Of a DNA stretch of 64,000 nucleotides, positions 37,324 through 46,925 are shown one piece after another (positions within the stretch are counted from its first letter, which is position 1; each line of letters opens with the position of its first letter). Made by a program: the position numbers and the translations under genes. The notes under the pieces are model-generated. The model saw nothing but the letters and a program-made list of their open reading frames with translations, ran no database searches and was not told the origin of the DNA. The stretch covers positions 62,001 through 126,000 of the forward strand of contig CAXXFR010000025.1 of NCBI GenBank assembly GCA_963667455.2. The letters are read 5' to 3'. The DNA comes from Bin55 sp963667455 (GTDB taxonomy: Bacteria > Pseudomonadota > Gammaproteobacteria > Pseudomonadales > Azotimanducaceae).

Positions 37324-37430
37324 TTGCGTAGATTCTAGCCCAACCGAGCGATCCGTACACCGTTGCCTGCATTCAGAGATGGGGATTCAAACCTCCTTCT
37401 ACTCGAGCACGATAAGACCTCCGCAATCTA

Positions 37431-38774
37431 GTGTTTGACCAACAAAAAACAGCAATTGCAGCGCTGTATCGGCAAGTTAGAATCAATCGAGTCAATAGAC
37501 CGACCGGATTGGTCGGCAATCCGTCGAAGACACCAGCACTCAACCACGGAAGATACCCACTGAATCCGTCCAAAACTCCAACAACCTCACGGGGCAGTCC
37601 AATTCGCTCGCTTGGCAGTCTGATCTCACTTGCGAGCACGCTCCTCGTAGTTACCAGTCTCTATGCGGCCGATGACGATCTGATCGAGAAATATCGCCAA
37701 CCCATAGAAAAGTGGCCTCCCTTTGAGGTCGATGAGGGAGTCGATGCCAAAGAGATTGGCCTAATGCCACCTTTGCCCGAAGTCGAGTGGCACACGCCCC
37801 ATACAGAGGAACTAGGCAAGTTTCTCTTCTTTGATCCAAGACTTTCGAGTTCTCAGCAAGTCGCCTGCGGTAGCTGCCACGATCCCAACCTCGGCTGGGG
37901 AGATGGCCGACGCGTTGCCTTTGGTCATGATCGGCTGCGAGGCAAGCGCAACGCAATGACTCTGCTCAACGCTGCTCGTTTCGACGAGCTGTTCTGGGAT
38001 GGACGCGCAAAAGGACTGCTCAATCTGATCTTGATCCCTCTGCAGAGCGAAATAGAAATGGACGCTGATATCGAAGAAGTACTTCAGCGCATCAGTGAAA
38101 TTCCCGAGTACCGAACCAAGTTTGAGGAAGCGTTTGGCGACGAAACCATCAACGAGGAGCGAATAGCGATCGCCATTGCGTCTTTTGTGCGATCAATACG
38201 CTCGAGTCCCAGTGACTTCGATCACTTTGTGAATGGTGACCGCAATCGACTAACCGATCAAGAAATCGAAGGACTACATCTGTTTCGCACGAAGGCTCGG
38301 TGCATGAACTGCCACCATGGACCCCTATTCTCGGATGGAGAATTCCACCACACCGGGTTGAGCTACTTCAATAGGAGGTTCGAAGATCGAGGGCGGTACG
38401 AAGCGACCGGAAACGAAGAAGACATGTCGCGTTTTCGAACACCAAGTCTGCGCGACCTGGAATTTACGGGGCCTTGGATGCACAACGGTTTGTTCACGAA
38501 CTTCACCGGCGTTTTGAACATGTACAACAACGGCGTTACCTTCAACAGTAGAGTGCGAGAGCGTTCGCCGCCGTTGTCGCCGTTGATTCGACCACTCGAT
38601 CTATCTGATGAGGAGATTGAAGCTCTTGAAAAGTTCCTCAAGACTCTAGGCCGAATTCCTTTCTTTGTCGAAGCCCCGAAGCTTCCAGGCTTTCAGCGGC
38701 CAGACTCGGATGCGTTATATCCATTGCCCGATGAGAGTCCCAGCGATTCGAGTCAGAACACGCCGGAATACTGA
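37431..38774 (+). CDS. Diheme cytochrome c peroxidase family protein
   Basis: A periplasmic MauG/CcpA-type protein. Two heme c sites are visible: CGSCH at about residue 143 and CMNCH at about 291. Family blocks include FDPRLSSSQQVACGSCHDP, the RGKRNAMTLLNAAR segment, LFWDGRAKGL, and MHNGLFTNFTGVLNMYN near the end. A hydrophobic export segment lies at about 63-78 (LISLASTLLVVTSLYA), so the GTG at 37431 used here is probably too early. The real start is likely within 37500-37620, but no good ribosome site decides it. It reduces peroxide or oxidises an unknown partner. Confidence 0.85.
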   Translation: MFDQQKTAIAALYRQVRINRVNRPTGLVGNPSKTPALNHGRYPLNPSKTPTTSRGSPIRSLGSLISLASTLLVVTSLYAADDDLIEKYRQPIEKWPPFEVDEGVDAKEIGLMPPLPEVEWHTPHTEELGKFLFFDPRLSSSQQVACGSCHDPNLGWGDGRRVAFGHDRLRGKRNAMTLLNAARFDELFWDGRAKGLLNLILIPLQSEIEMDADIEEVLQRISEIPEYRTKFEEAFGDETINEERIAIAIASFVRSIRSSPSDFDHFVNGDRNRLTDQEIEGLHLFRTKARCMNCHHGPLFSDGEFHHTGLSYFNRRFEDRGRYEATGNEEDMSRFRTPSLRDLEFTGPWMHNGLFTNFTGVLNMYNNGVTFNSRVRERSPPLSPLIRPLDLSDEEIEALEKFLKTLGRIPFFVEAPKLPGFQRPDSDALYPLPDESPSDSSQNTPEY

Positions 38775-38949
38775 CACGGGCACAAGTCCTATTCAGAACG
38801 CTGTCTCACGACGAGCCAGGAACGTGGCTTGGAAAGACACAGGAGACTGCGTCGAATTTCCGACCGGCATCGTCGATTTCGAGCCAAAATTAGCTGTGTG
38901 CTAAGATAGAAAATCCGTGGCGTTGCCGTTATTCCTAGCGAGTGGCAAC

Positions 38950-40758
38950 ATGCGCTCAGCTCAGTCCACCGTACTGCAAGCGCGAATCAAGGACTTGATC
39001 GCCATTGGTCGCACACAGGGTTTTCTCTCCCCAGAACACATCAGCGACCACCTAACCTCCGAAACAGTCGACGAAGACCAGTTCAATGAGATCGTCGAAT
39101 TTCTGACCGACCACGGCATTGTCGTTCGAGAAGCAGCTCCCCAAACGCAAGGGATGCTCGATGAAGCGGAAGACCCGACCGAAGATATCGATGCAGACGA
39201 ATTGGCCGCGGAAATAGCCGCTTTAGAGTCAGAACGAGGAAGCACTACCGACCCGGCTCGACTCTACATGAGCGAAATGGGCCACTACGGATTGCTCAAT
39301 CGTGAAGCTGAAATCGAAATCGCCAAGAGAATCGAGGAGGGGCTTCGTGAAGTGCAGGCGGCGGTTGCTCACTTTCCCAGAGCAGTCGACTGGATCATCA
39401 GCGAATACGAACGGCTGAAGGAAGCAGACCGAATCGAAAAGCTCCTCGCTGGCTATTTGGAACCGCAAAAGGTTGTCCAACCCGCAAAGCGTGTCGACCC
39501 CAGCGCTCCGCAGGCATCGACACCGGTCACTCGAAAACGCCTCGATCGGCCATTGGCGAATACCCGTTTTGCCAATCTAAAGCGGGCCAGGACACAGTAT
39601 CGAAATCTTGCCAAGTCGCGGACATCGCGGGTTGCTCAACGCAGACTGGCAATGAAAAAGCTAGAGAATGCGCTGTGTCGTCTGAAATTGACCCCCGAGT
39701 TCCACAAGCAACTCCTAAGCATTCCGAAGGAAGATCTACAACGAATCGATGCTCAGGGCGAAGTCATCGCTGAACAGTGCGCCAACGCTGGTATGCCGAA
39801 CGGTGTCTTTCGGCAGCACTTCGACCACCACGAAACCGCAACCGATTGGATTGATCAGGAGATCGAAGATCATCACCGCTACAGTCGGCGATTGAGCATT
39901 GTGAAACCGGACATTCTGCACGCACAGCACAAGATTAAGGGCGTGTTGAAACGAGAACGCCTGTCGGTTGAACAAATTCGGGAACTCAACAAGTGCATCG
40001 AAGATGCCGAGGAAAAAATCCGAATCGCCAAGAACGAGATGGTCCAAGCCAACCTTAGGCTGGTCATCTCCATTGCCAAAAAATACAGCAATCGAGGTCT
40101 TCAGTTCCTTGATCTGATTCAAGAAGGCAACATGGGCCTAATGAAAGCGGTCGACAAGTTCGAGTACCGACGCGGCTACAAGTTTTCAACTTATGCGACG
40201 TGGTGGATTCGGCAAGCCATTACTCGATCCATCGCTGATCAGGCTCGAACGATACGCATCCCGGTTCACATGATCGAGACGATCAACAAACTCAATCGCT
40301 TCGAACGTCAAATGCGCCAGGAATTTGGTCGAGAACCGTTGCCCTCCGAACTGGCGGACCGCATGAAAATTCCGGTTCACAAAGTTCTCAGAGTCCAGAA
40401 AATCGCCAAACAGCCTGTGTCTACCGAAGAGACCGTTGGTTCCGATGACGACGCTCATGTCGGAGATTTCCTACCCGACCAAGACGCCGAAGCCTCCACG
40501 GAACTGACCAATAAGAGCGCTCTGTGCGACGCAATTGAGAAGGTGCTTTCCGATCTGACCATAAGAGAGGCGAAAGTGCTTCGAATGCGATTCGGAATCG
40601 GCACCAAAGCAGATCAGACTCTGGAGGAAGTGGGGCAGAACATGCACGTAACGCGAGAACGCGTGCGTCAGATAGAAGCCAAAGCTCTACGCAAACTGCG
40701 CAAGATCTGTTCTAGCGAGCTCCTCCAATACTTGCAAGAAGACACCGACAGCATCTAG
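38950..40758 (+). CDS. Second RpoD-type sigma-70 factor
   Basis: A 602-residue sigma-70 distinct from the rpoD 2 kb upstream. It has a region 1.1-like N-terminus, DPARLYMSEMGHYGLLNREAE (1.2), a long diverged insert, region 2 almost identical to RpoD (QANLRLVISIAKKYSNRG, YKFSTYATWWIRQ), and the 4.2 helix TLEEVGQNMHVTRERVRQIEAKALRKLR. With both N-terminal domain and insert, it is a primary-type factor and not RpoS or RpoH. The start is the ATG at 38950; a GTG at 38917 is possible. It may be an alternative primary sigma used under other conditions. Confidence 0.92.
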   Translation: MRSAQSTVLQARIKDLIAIGRTQGFLSPEHISDHLTSETVDEDQFNEIVEFLTDHGIVVREAAPQTQGMLDEAEDPTEDIDADELAAEIAALESERGSTTDPARLYMSEMGHYGLLNREAEIEIAKRIEEGLREVQAAVAHFPRAVDWIISEYERLKEADRIEKLLAGYLEPQKVVQPAKRVDPSAPQASTPVTRKRLDRPLANTRFANLKRARTQYRNLAKSRTSRVAQRRLAMKKLENALCRLKLTPEFHKQLLSIPKEDLQRIDAQGEVIAEQCANAGMPNGVFRQHFDHHETATDWIDQEIEDHHRYSRRLSIVKPDILHAQHKIKGVLKRERLSVEQIRELNKCIEDAEEKIRIAKNEMVQANLRLVISIAKKYSNRGLQFLDLIQEGNMGLMKAVDKFEYRRGYKFSTYATWWIRQAITRSIADQARTIRIPVHMIETINKLNRFERQMRQEFGREPLPSELADRMKIPVHKVLRVQKIAKQPVSTEETVGSDDDAHVGDFLPDQDAEASTELTNKSALCDAIEKVLSDLTIREAKVLRMRFGIGTKADQTLEEVGQNMHVTRERVRQIEAKALRKLRKICSSELLQYLQEDTDSI

Positions 40759-40761
40759 GAA

Positions 40762-42123
40762 TTACATTCGGATCGCTTCGAGCAGGTAGCTTGGCAACTC
40801 GGATCGCCCGATCCTAATTTGCTCCATCGTGTCGCGGTCGCGAACGGTTACTGAACCGTCGTCCAAAGACTGAAAGTCGACTGTGACACAAATCGGCGTA
40901 CCAGCCTCGTCGTGCTTGCGGTAGCTCTTTCCGATGTTTCCTGTGTTTTCGAGAGTGACTCTGCCCAGTCCAAGCGATGCCAGTTCACCGACAATCGAGC
41001 GCGCTGTCTCAACAATCTCGCTATGGTTCCGTTTGAGCGGAATTACGGCCGCCTTGATCGGAGCGAGGTGGGGCGGCAACTTCAACAATGTTCGTTCGTT
41101 GTTGTTGTCCAACTGCTCTAACTCGTAGGACTCGTTGAGCACAGCTAGCACTCCTCGATCAACTCCAGCTGAAGGCTCGATTACGAAGGGTACGAACCAG
41201 CTGTTTGTTGCCAGATCTTGCACCGCCAATCGAGCGGTCGTGTCTCGATTGGGCTTTACTTCTGCTGAAATGCCAAGTTTGTCTTGCTGTCGAGTGTGCG
41301 AACCAAGATCGAAGTCTGTCCGATTAGCAATGCCCTCCAATTCATCAGTCCCATGAGGAAACCGATACATCAAGTCGCAAGTTGCCTTGGAGTAGTGGGC
41401 CAATTCGTCGGACGGCACATCGTGAATCTGAATGGAGTTGCGATCAACGCCTTGCTTCGCCCACCAATCCAGCCTGTTCTCAATCCACGTTTGATGCCAC
41501 TGTTCGTCGGTGCCAGGTCTTACGAAGTACTCCAATTCCATGTGCTCGAATTCCCGGACTCGAAAAATGAAGTTACGCGGCGTGATTTCGTTTCGAAAAG
41601 CCTTTCCGATCTGCGCGATGCCGAATGGCACGGTTCGGGAAGTCGAGTCCAAGACGTTCTTGAAGTTGGTGAATATGTGCTGCGCTGATTCCGGGCGCAG
41701 ATAGGCGAAGTTGCCACTTCCCTCAACTGGTCCGATGTTCGTCTTGAACATCAGATTGAATGGCCTGGGAGCAGTGAGTTCTGTCGAACCACAATGAGGG
41801 CACTTACCGTCGACGACGTGGTCGGCCCGACTGCGTTTCTTGCATGAACGGCAATCAACGAGCGGGTCCGTGAAGGTTTCTTCGTGTCCCGAGTAATGCA
41901 AGACCTTTTGATGCGTCAGAATCGAGGCATCGAGGCCCTCCACATCGTCGCGCTCGTAAACCATCGCCTGCCACCAGGCGGCTTTGAGATTGTTCTTGAG
42001 CTCCACTCCCAGGGGGCCGTAGTCGTAGACACCCTGCAGACCACCGTAAACCTCGCCAGATTGGAATATGAATCCACGGCGTTTGCACAGACTGGTAAGT
42101 TCATCCATGCTTTTCGCAGTCAT
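40762..42123 (-). CDS. glyS: Glycyl-tRNA synthetase, alpha2 (eukaryote/archaea-like) type
   Basis: A 453-residue class II synthetase. Motif 1 region with FIFQSGEVYGGLQGVYDYGPLG lies at the start, a zinc-type insert (CRSCKK ... CPHCGS) at about 90-113, motif 2 FRNEITPRNFIFRVREFEHMELEYF at about 180, and the C-terminal anticodon-binding domain from about 355. This single-subunit homodimer form is usual in eukaryotes, archaea and some bacteria. Most gammaproteobacteria have the separate GlyQ/GlyS alpha2beta2 enzyme instead. It lies tail-to-tail with the second sigma gene, 3 bases apart. Confidence 0.95.
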   Translation of the reverse strand: MTAKSMDELTSLCKRRGFIFQSGEVYGGLQGVYDYGPLGVELKNNLKAAWWQAMVYERDDVEGLDASILTHQKVLHYSGHEETFTDPLVDCRSCKKRSRADHVVDGKCPHCGSTELTAPRPFNLMFKTNIGPVEGSGNFAYLRPESAQHIFTNFKNVLDSTSRTVPFGIAQIGKAFRNEITPRNFIFRVREFEHMELEYFVRPGTDEQWHQTWIENRLDWWAKQGVDRNSIQIHDVPSDELAHYSKATCDLMYRFPHGTDELEGIANRTDFDLGSHTRQQDKLGISAEVKPNRDTTARLAVQDLATNSWFVPFVIEPSAGVDRGVLAVLNESYELEQLDNNNERTLLKLPPHLAPIKAAVIPLKRNHSEIVETARSIVGELASLGLGRVTLENTGNIGKSYRKHDEAGTPICVTVDFQSLDDGSVTVRDRDTMEQIRIGRSELPSYLLEAIRM

Positions 42124-42375
42124 TTTGAACCTCCGTTTGAAGAATGTCTGTCGCCACGCTTCGATAGAAGCGTTAGCAAGGTCGAGACGGTGAATGGGTG
42201 CGTATTATGCAAGGGAATTGCGCACCAGAGGCCGATCTGAATAGGTGCTAATCCTCGGACTCTACCCTCGACGATGGGAGAACGAATCTCCTCGGCGATT
42301 TGAACCTAACCGCTCTCCAAAGTTCCTGAGCAATATCATTGTGCTTCGATCAAGCCGCTCCAGGAGCATGACGCC

Positions 42376-43764
42376 GTGAGTTCGTTACGCGTCCAACTTT
42401 CAGACCTTCGAGCCATCGTGGGAGACACTGGCGTGCTTGTGGGTTCGGATGTTTCCAGCAGACAGGCTCGTATTTGGACCGACGAAACCGTGCAAGCCGC
42501 GGCGATTGTCCGACCCGAATCCACTCAGCAGGTCAGCGAAGTTCTCCAATACTGCAACGACCGGGAGCAACCAGTCGTTGTGCATGGCGGACTGACTGGG
42601 CTGGTTGACGGTGCTCGCACCAATTCAGCCGAAATCGTGCTATCCACCGAACGCTTGAATCAAATTGAGAGTCTCGATCCGTCAAGCCGAACCATCACTG
42701 TGCAAGCGGGTGTCAAGCTTCAATCCATTCAGGAAGCCGCCGAGAATGCGGGGTTGCTGTGTCCATTGGATCTCGGTGCACGAGGCTCTTGCACCATTGG
42801 TGGCAACATCGCGACCAATGCCGGAGGCAATCGAGTCATTCGCTACGGCATGACCCGAGACATGGTTCTCGGAACCGAAGTGGTTCTCGCCGACGGAACC
42901 ATAGTGTCTTCCATGAACGAGATGATTAAAAACAACGCAGGGTATGACCTCAAGCAGTTGTTCATCGGTACTGAGGGTTGTCTAGGCGTTGTCACAAAAG
43001 CAGTGCTGAGGCTTCGCGAGCGACCTCTTTCGGACGAGACGGTGTTCTTGAGCGTTCAAAGGTTCGACGATCTGAAGACTGTTCTCAAACGCATGGATCA
43101 AACGTTGGGCGGAACACTGACTTCATTCGAAGTCATGTGGAATGACTACTACTCCTATGTGTGTGGGGCCGGACACATGCCTCCCGTACCTCTCGACAGT
43201 CCCTATTGCGTTCTGGTCGAGGCGTGGGGAGGAGATCCGCGGCTTGACCACGACCGAATGGAATCAGCGGTCGAGTCCATCTATGCGGATGGGCTTGTTT
43301 CCCACGCCGCAGTCGCTCAAAGTGTGGCGCAGCGAAATGCGTTTTGGGCCATTCGCGATGATGTCGAGAAGTGCATGGAGATCAAACCGACCTTCGTATT
43401 CGACGTCAGTCTGAACATCAACGCCATGGAACGCTACGTCGAAGAAGTCAACCAACGTTTGGCACGGAGCTTCGGAGACTACCGCATCTACACCTTTGGC
43501 CACCTAGGCGACGGAAACCTTCACTTCGCCATCAACACCGGAACGGACCCGGAGCATCAGCTCGAAGTAGACCGTTGCGTCTACGAACCCTTGCGCAGCA
43601 TCAACGGCTCCATTTCCGCAGAACACGGAGTTGGATTGGAGAAAAAGCCGTTTCTGGACATTTCGCGCAATAAGTTTGAAGTGGATCTCATGCGTTCAGT
43701 GAAGAAGTCACTCGATCCAAAAGGAATCCTGAATCCTGGCCGAGTCTTCGACTTGCAGGCTTAG
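42376..43764 (+). CDS. FAD-linked oxidase (GlcD/D-2-hydroxyacid dehydrogenase type)
   Basis: A 462-residue FAD-binding type 4 oxidoreductase. The PP-loop and FAD pocket show VVHGGLTGLVDGA (about 72), PLDLGARGSCTIGGNIATNAGG (about 130) and GYDLKQLFIGTEGCLGV (about 190). The C-terminal GHLGDGNLHF (about 375), ISAEHGVG and LDPKGILNPGR are typical of D-2-hydroxyglutarate, D-lactate or glycolate dehydrogenases. The GTG start is preceded by CAGGAG 9 bases upstream. Substrate not determinable. Confidence 0.92.
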   Translation: MSSLRVQLSDLRAIVGDTGVLVGSDVSSRQARIWTDETVQAAAIVRPESTQQVSEVLQYCNDREQPVVVHGGLTGLVDGARTNSAEIVLSTERLNQIESLDPSSRTITVQAGVKLQSIQEAAENAGLLCPLDLGARGSCTIGGNIATNAGGNRVIRYGMTRDMVLGTEVVLADGTIVSSMNEMIKNNAGYDLKQLFIGTEGCLGVVTKAVLRLRERPLSDETVFLSVQRFDDLKTVLKRMDQTLGGTLTSFEVMWNDYYSYVCGAGHMPPVPLDSPYCVLVEAWGGDPRLDHDRMESAVESIYADGLVSHAAVAQSVAQRNAFWAIRDDVEKCMEIKPTFVFDVSLNINAMERYVEEVNQRLARSFGDYRIYTFGHLGDGNLHFAINTGTDPEHQLEVDRCVYEPLRSINGSISAEHGVGLEKKPFLDISRNKFEVDLMRSVKKSLDPKGILNPGRVFDLQA

Positions 43765-44579
43765 GTCTGACTCTCGGACTCCGGCCACAGCCGATCCATC
43801 CCTTCGTTTATTCCGTTTACGCGATTCGCAATCATTTCTCGTGAAGATGTTCCGTCGGTAAAGATGTAGAAGTCGTTGCGTTCAATCGCCGACAAGACTC
43901 TTTCTCCCACAAAGACTGGAGGCAGAGCGTGGCGCATCAATGGCATCTGCTTCTTGCGACGTTCAATACCCTCCAAATCGAGATCGTCGAGATCGGGGTA
44001 GAAGATCGGCGTGTCCACAATAAAGGGGCAAAGAACCGACACTCCTACATTCGATTCTCCCAGATCCTGACGCATGCACTCGCTAATCCCAACGACTGCG
44101 AACTTTGTAGCGCAGTAGGGTCCGCTTCCGCGTCCCGAGACCAGACCCATAATGGATGCAGTGTTGACAAAGTGCCCTCCTTCGCCATGTGCCTCGATCC
44201 GCGAAGCAAATGCGTGGCACCCATGAATTACTCCCCATAGATTCACGTCGATCACGCGTCGCCACACATCCATCGACACCTGAGGAACCGGACCTCCCAT
44301 GCCGATTCCGGCGTTGTTGCAGACGATGTGCACCTTGCCAAAATGCTGTTCGGTCTGATCTGCGGCTCGCTCGACATCGTCCAGTTGGGTCACATCGCAC
44401 CTGACCGTCAGCACGCGATCTCCATACTCGTCAAACGACTGCTTTACCCGTTCGAGTCGATCCTCCCGAATGTCGGCAATAGCTACCGAAAGTCCTCTCG
44501 CCAGAAAGGCCGTTGCCATTCCTCGGCCAATGCCGCTTCCTCCGCCTGTGACAAAGGCGACTTTATTCTCTAGGTCCAT
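43761..44579 (-). CDS. SDR family oxidoreductase
   Basis: A 272-residue short-chain dehydrogenase. TGGGSGIG is near residue 11, NNAGIGMGG near 85, serine in NTASIMG, and YCATKFA holds the Tyr/Lys pair. The ATG at 44579 has AGGAG 7 bases upstream and is preferred over 44609. It ends with a 4-base convergent overlap with the FAD oxidase. The long C-terminal helix region (HALPPVFVGERVLSAIERNDFY) resembles enzymes acting on hydrophobic substrates. Confidence 0.9.
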   Translation of the reverse strand: MDLENKVAFVTGGGSGIGRGMATAFLARGLSVAIADIREDRLERVKQSFDEYGDRVLTVRCDVTQLDDVERAADQTEQHFGKVHIVCNNAGIGMGGPVPQVSMDVWRRVIDVNLWGVIHGCHAFASRIEAHGEGGHFVNTASIMGLVSGRGSGPYCATKFAVVGISECMRQDLGESNVGVSVLCPFIVDTPIFYPDLDDLDLEGIERRKKQMPLMRHALPPVFVGERVLSAIERNDFYIFTDGTSSREMIANRVNGINEGMDRLWPESESQT

Positions 44580-44680
44580 TCGTTGCTCCTGTGTGTTGTT
44601 CCTCGGCAATTGTGGCGTTTCCTGTAGCCTTGCGGATCCTCGCTTAGAATCGTCGAAGCCGCTGTCCAGAGGTGCATGCC

Positions 44681-45730
44681 ATGCAAGTCGTTACCGGAAT
44701 CGGGGGAACTCCCGACACTGTTGCCGCTCAAGCTCAAGCTGCCGAACAGCGAGGTTTCGACATCGCAACGTGCGGAGAACTTTCTCACGATTCGATAGTA
44801 ACCATGACGGTTGCTGCTACCGCAACGGAACGCATCGAATTGCAGACTTCGGTCGCCATTGCGTTTCCGCGCAGTCCCATGATTCTCGCCATGGAAGCAT
44901 GGGACATTCAAACGTTGTCCAAAGGCAGATTCACCATCGGACTTGGCAGCCAAGTCAAAGGGCACAACGAACGACGATTTGGCGGTAGCTGGACCGCGCC
45001 TGCTCCCCGCATGCGGGAATACATCCAAATGATGCGAGCCGTCTGGGACTCCTGGCAAGACGGAGCCGCGGCAGAGTATCTTGGCAAGCACTACCGATTC
45101 ACACTCATGACCCCAGCATTCAATCCGGGGCCCAACGCTTTCGGTCGACCCAAGATCGGACTGGCGATGGTCGGCCCGGGAATGGCGCAAGTTGCTGGTG
45201 AGGTTGCAGACGTCGCGATGCCACACGGCGGAATCATGTCGGACAAGTACATGCGCGAAGTGCTTCTTCCAGCCATTCGCAAAGGACTGAAGCGAACGGG
45301 ACGAACTTGGTCCGACATCGAGATTTCTGAGAGCGGCTACCTGGTGCTGGGCGATTCCGACGAGGAAATCGAAACCAAGTTGAACGCAATGCGACAGCCG
45401 CTTTCCTTCTACGGTTCGACGCGCACCTATCACAAAGTCCTCGCTCTCCACGGGTTGGAGGAGTTGGGACAGAGGCTTCACGCACTCTCGATTCAGGGTA
45501 GGTGGGCCGAAATGCGCGAGACCGTGACTGTAGACGACATACTTCAACTTGCACAGACGTGCAAGTACGACGATTTCCCGAAATTTCTACGAGAAAACCG
45601 CGAGTACGCCAGCCGAACTTCGCTGGCAATGCCGCGATCCAGTCCCGATCAGCAAGAGCGATTCAACTCCATTCTTGCCGAGATTCAAGCGATTGAGAAT
45701 CCGGGCATCCCTATGGGATTGGAGTTCTAA
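44681..45730 (+). CDS. Luciferase-like (LLM) class oxidoreductase
   Basis: A 349-residue TIM-barrel flavin enzyme of the bacterial luciferase superfamily. Marks are GFDIATCGELSHDS at about 26, IELQTSVAIAFPRSP, GRFTIGLGSQVKGHNERRFG and a SWQDG/YLGKHYRF segment. It belongs to the group usually annotated as F420-dependent, but the sequence does not tell F420 from FMN. The frame opens at a GTG at 44672; the ATG at 44681 gives the family-like start (MQVVTGIGG). A second LLM gene lies at 50.9-51.8 kb. Confidence 0.87.
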   Translation: MQVVTGIGGTPDTVAAQAQAAEQRGFDIATCGELSHDSIVTMTVAATATERIELQTSVAIAFPRSPMILAMEAWDIQTLSKGRFTIGLGSQVKGHNERRFGGSWTAPAPRMREYIQMMRAVWDSWQDGAAAEYLGKHYRFTLMTPAFNPGPNAFGRPKIGLAMVGPGMAQVAGEVADVAMPHGGIMSDKYMREVLLPAIRKGLKRTGRTWSDIEISESGYLVLGDSDEEIETKLNAMRQPLSFYGSTRTYHKVLALHGLEELGQRLHALSIQGRWAEMRETVTVDDILQLAQTCKYDDFPKFLRENREYASRTSLAMPRSSPDQQERFNSILAEIQAIENPGIPMGLEF

Positions 45731-45758
45731 GTCACGGCGAATTATCGAGCGCCGAAGC

Positions 45759-46832
45759 TCACTCTTCCGCTGATTCCTCTACCGCTTCCTCCGCTGACTC
45801 CTCTGCCGGTTCGTCAGCGTCTCCCTTGAGCATCAGCGCGATCGCAGCGCGACCTTCGGTCAGCTCGTCTTCGGCTTTGATCTCGGTGCCAATCAACTGG
45901 GCGATATACGTCGTTGTCGCATAGTCGAGTTCCAAAATTTCAGGTACCGCCGCTCCTTGGTAGTCGGGAATACTTGGATCAGCTCCCATTCCAACAAGGA
46001 CTTTTGCTACTTGGGCGTGGCCAAAGAACGCGGCGATAAGCAACGGAGTGGCACCAGAGTCAGATCGATGGTCGATGTCCGCTCCCGCTTCGATGAGTGC
46101 CGTAGCCACTTCATCGTAATTTTCGCTTGCGGCTATCCCGAGCAATGTCATGCCACCTTCCAAGGAAACGTTCACATCAACACCATCTTCAATGTGCTTC
46201 TTCACCAATTCGGTGCTGCCAATCAATACTGCTGACAGAATGTCGGTCTCGGCCATTCGTGCGAGATTCTCTTCCATGATTTCTCTGATTTTCTGACGTC
46301 CGCCCATGACTTCATCTTCGCTGACACCCAGCTGCATCAGCGTATTTGCCAAGTAGTCGGTTGTAGCCCAGTCCAACTGCAATACCGATTCAGGGGTCGA
46401 GCCTTCGTAGTTTTGGATTCGCACGTCTGCACCTGCATCCAGTAGAGACTTTGCAATTTCAGCTCGACCGAGAAAAAACGCGCCTGTCAATGCGGTGTTG
46501 CCGCTTTGGTCCATTTTGTCGACTTCCGCGCCTGACTCTAGCAACCACATCACAGCCTTCGGTTGGCCTCCCAGCGTGGCTGCCATGAGCGGTGAGACAC
46601 TCAATTCACCACCAGACTGTCCGTTGATGTCGGCTCCACCATCCACCAAAGCTTGGAGCGTCTCGAGGTCGCCCGTGGCGGCCGCAGTCCATATGTCCAC
46701 GGTTGTTTCTTCTTCGGTTTCAGCTCCGGTTTCTGCCTCGGCTTCACCTCCCGCTTCCTCTTCCTGAGCCTGCAGGAACGCACCACCCAAAAGGAATGCG
46801 ACAAGCATCGCAATTCGTGTCAGTTCTTTCAT
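45759..46832 (-). CDS. Exported ankyrin-repeat protein with internal duplication
   Basis: A 357-residue protein starting at the ATG at 46832 (AGGAGAAACG just upstream), with a signal peptide (MKELTRIAMLVAFLLGGAFLQAQ). An acidic linker precedes two blocks of ankyrin repeats. Each block ends with the same module: LQLDWATTDYLAN followed by GGRQKIREIM, and LELDYATTTYIAQ followed by EGRAAIALML. It is therefore an internal duplication of three ankyrin repeats plus a cap. The C-terminus is a Glu/Ala-rich tail. Role unknown; probably a periplasmic binding scaffold. Confidence 0.88.
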   Translation of the reverse strand: MKELTRIAMLVAFLLGGAFLQAQEEEAGGEAEAETGAETEEETTVDIWTAAATGDLETLQALVDGGADINGQSGGELSVSPLMAATLGGQPKAVMWLLESGAEVDKMDQSGNTALTGAFFLGRAEIAKSLLDAGADVRIQNYEGSTPESVLQLDWATTDYLANTLMQLGVSEDEVMGGRQKIREIMEENLARMAETDILSAVLIGSTELVKKHIEDGVDVNVSLEGGMTLLGIAASENYDEVATALIEAGADIDHRSDSGATPLLIAAFFGHAQVAKVLVGMGADPSIPDYQGAAVPEILELDYATTTYIAQLIGTEIKAEDELTEGRAAIALMLKGDADEPAEESAEEAVEESAEE

Positions 46833-46925
46833 TTCGTTTCTCCTGTGGTTTTCACCTTTGTACTTGTGTATCTCTTGTACCCGAAGGCACCACGGTTTCT
46901 CTGCTCCAAACCGGGTCTCATGCAA

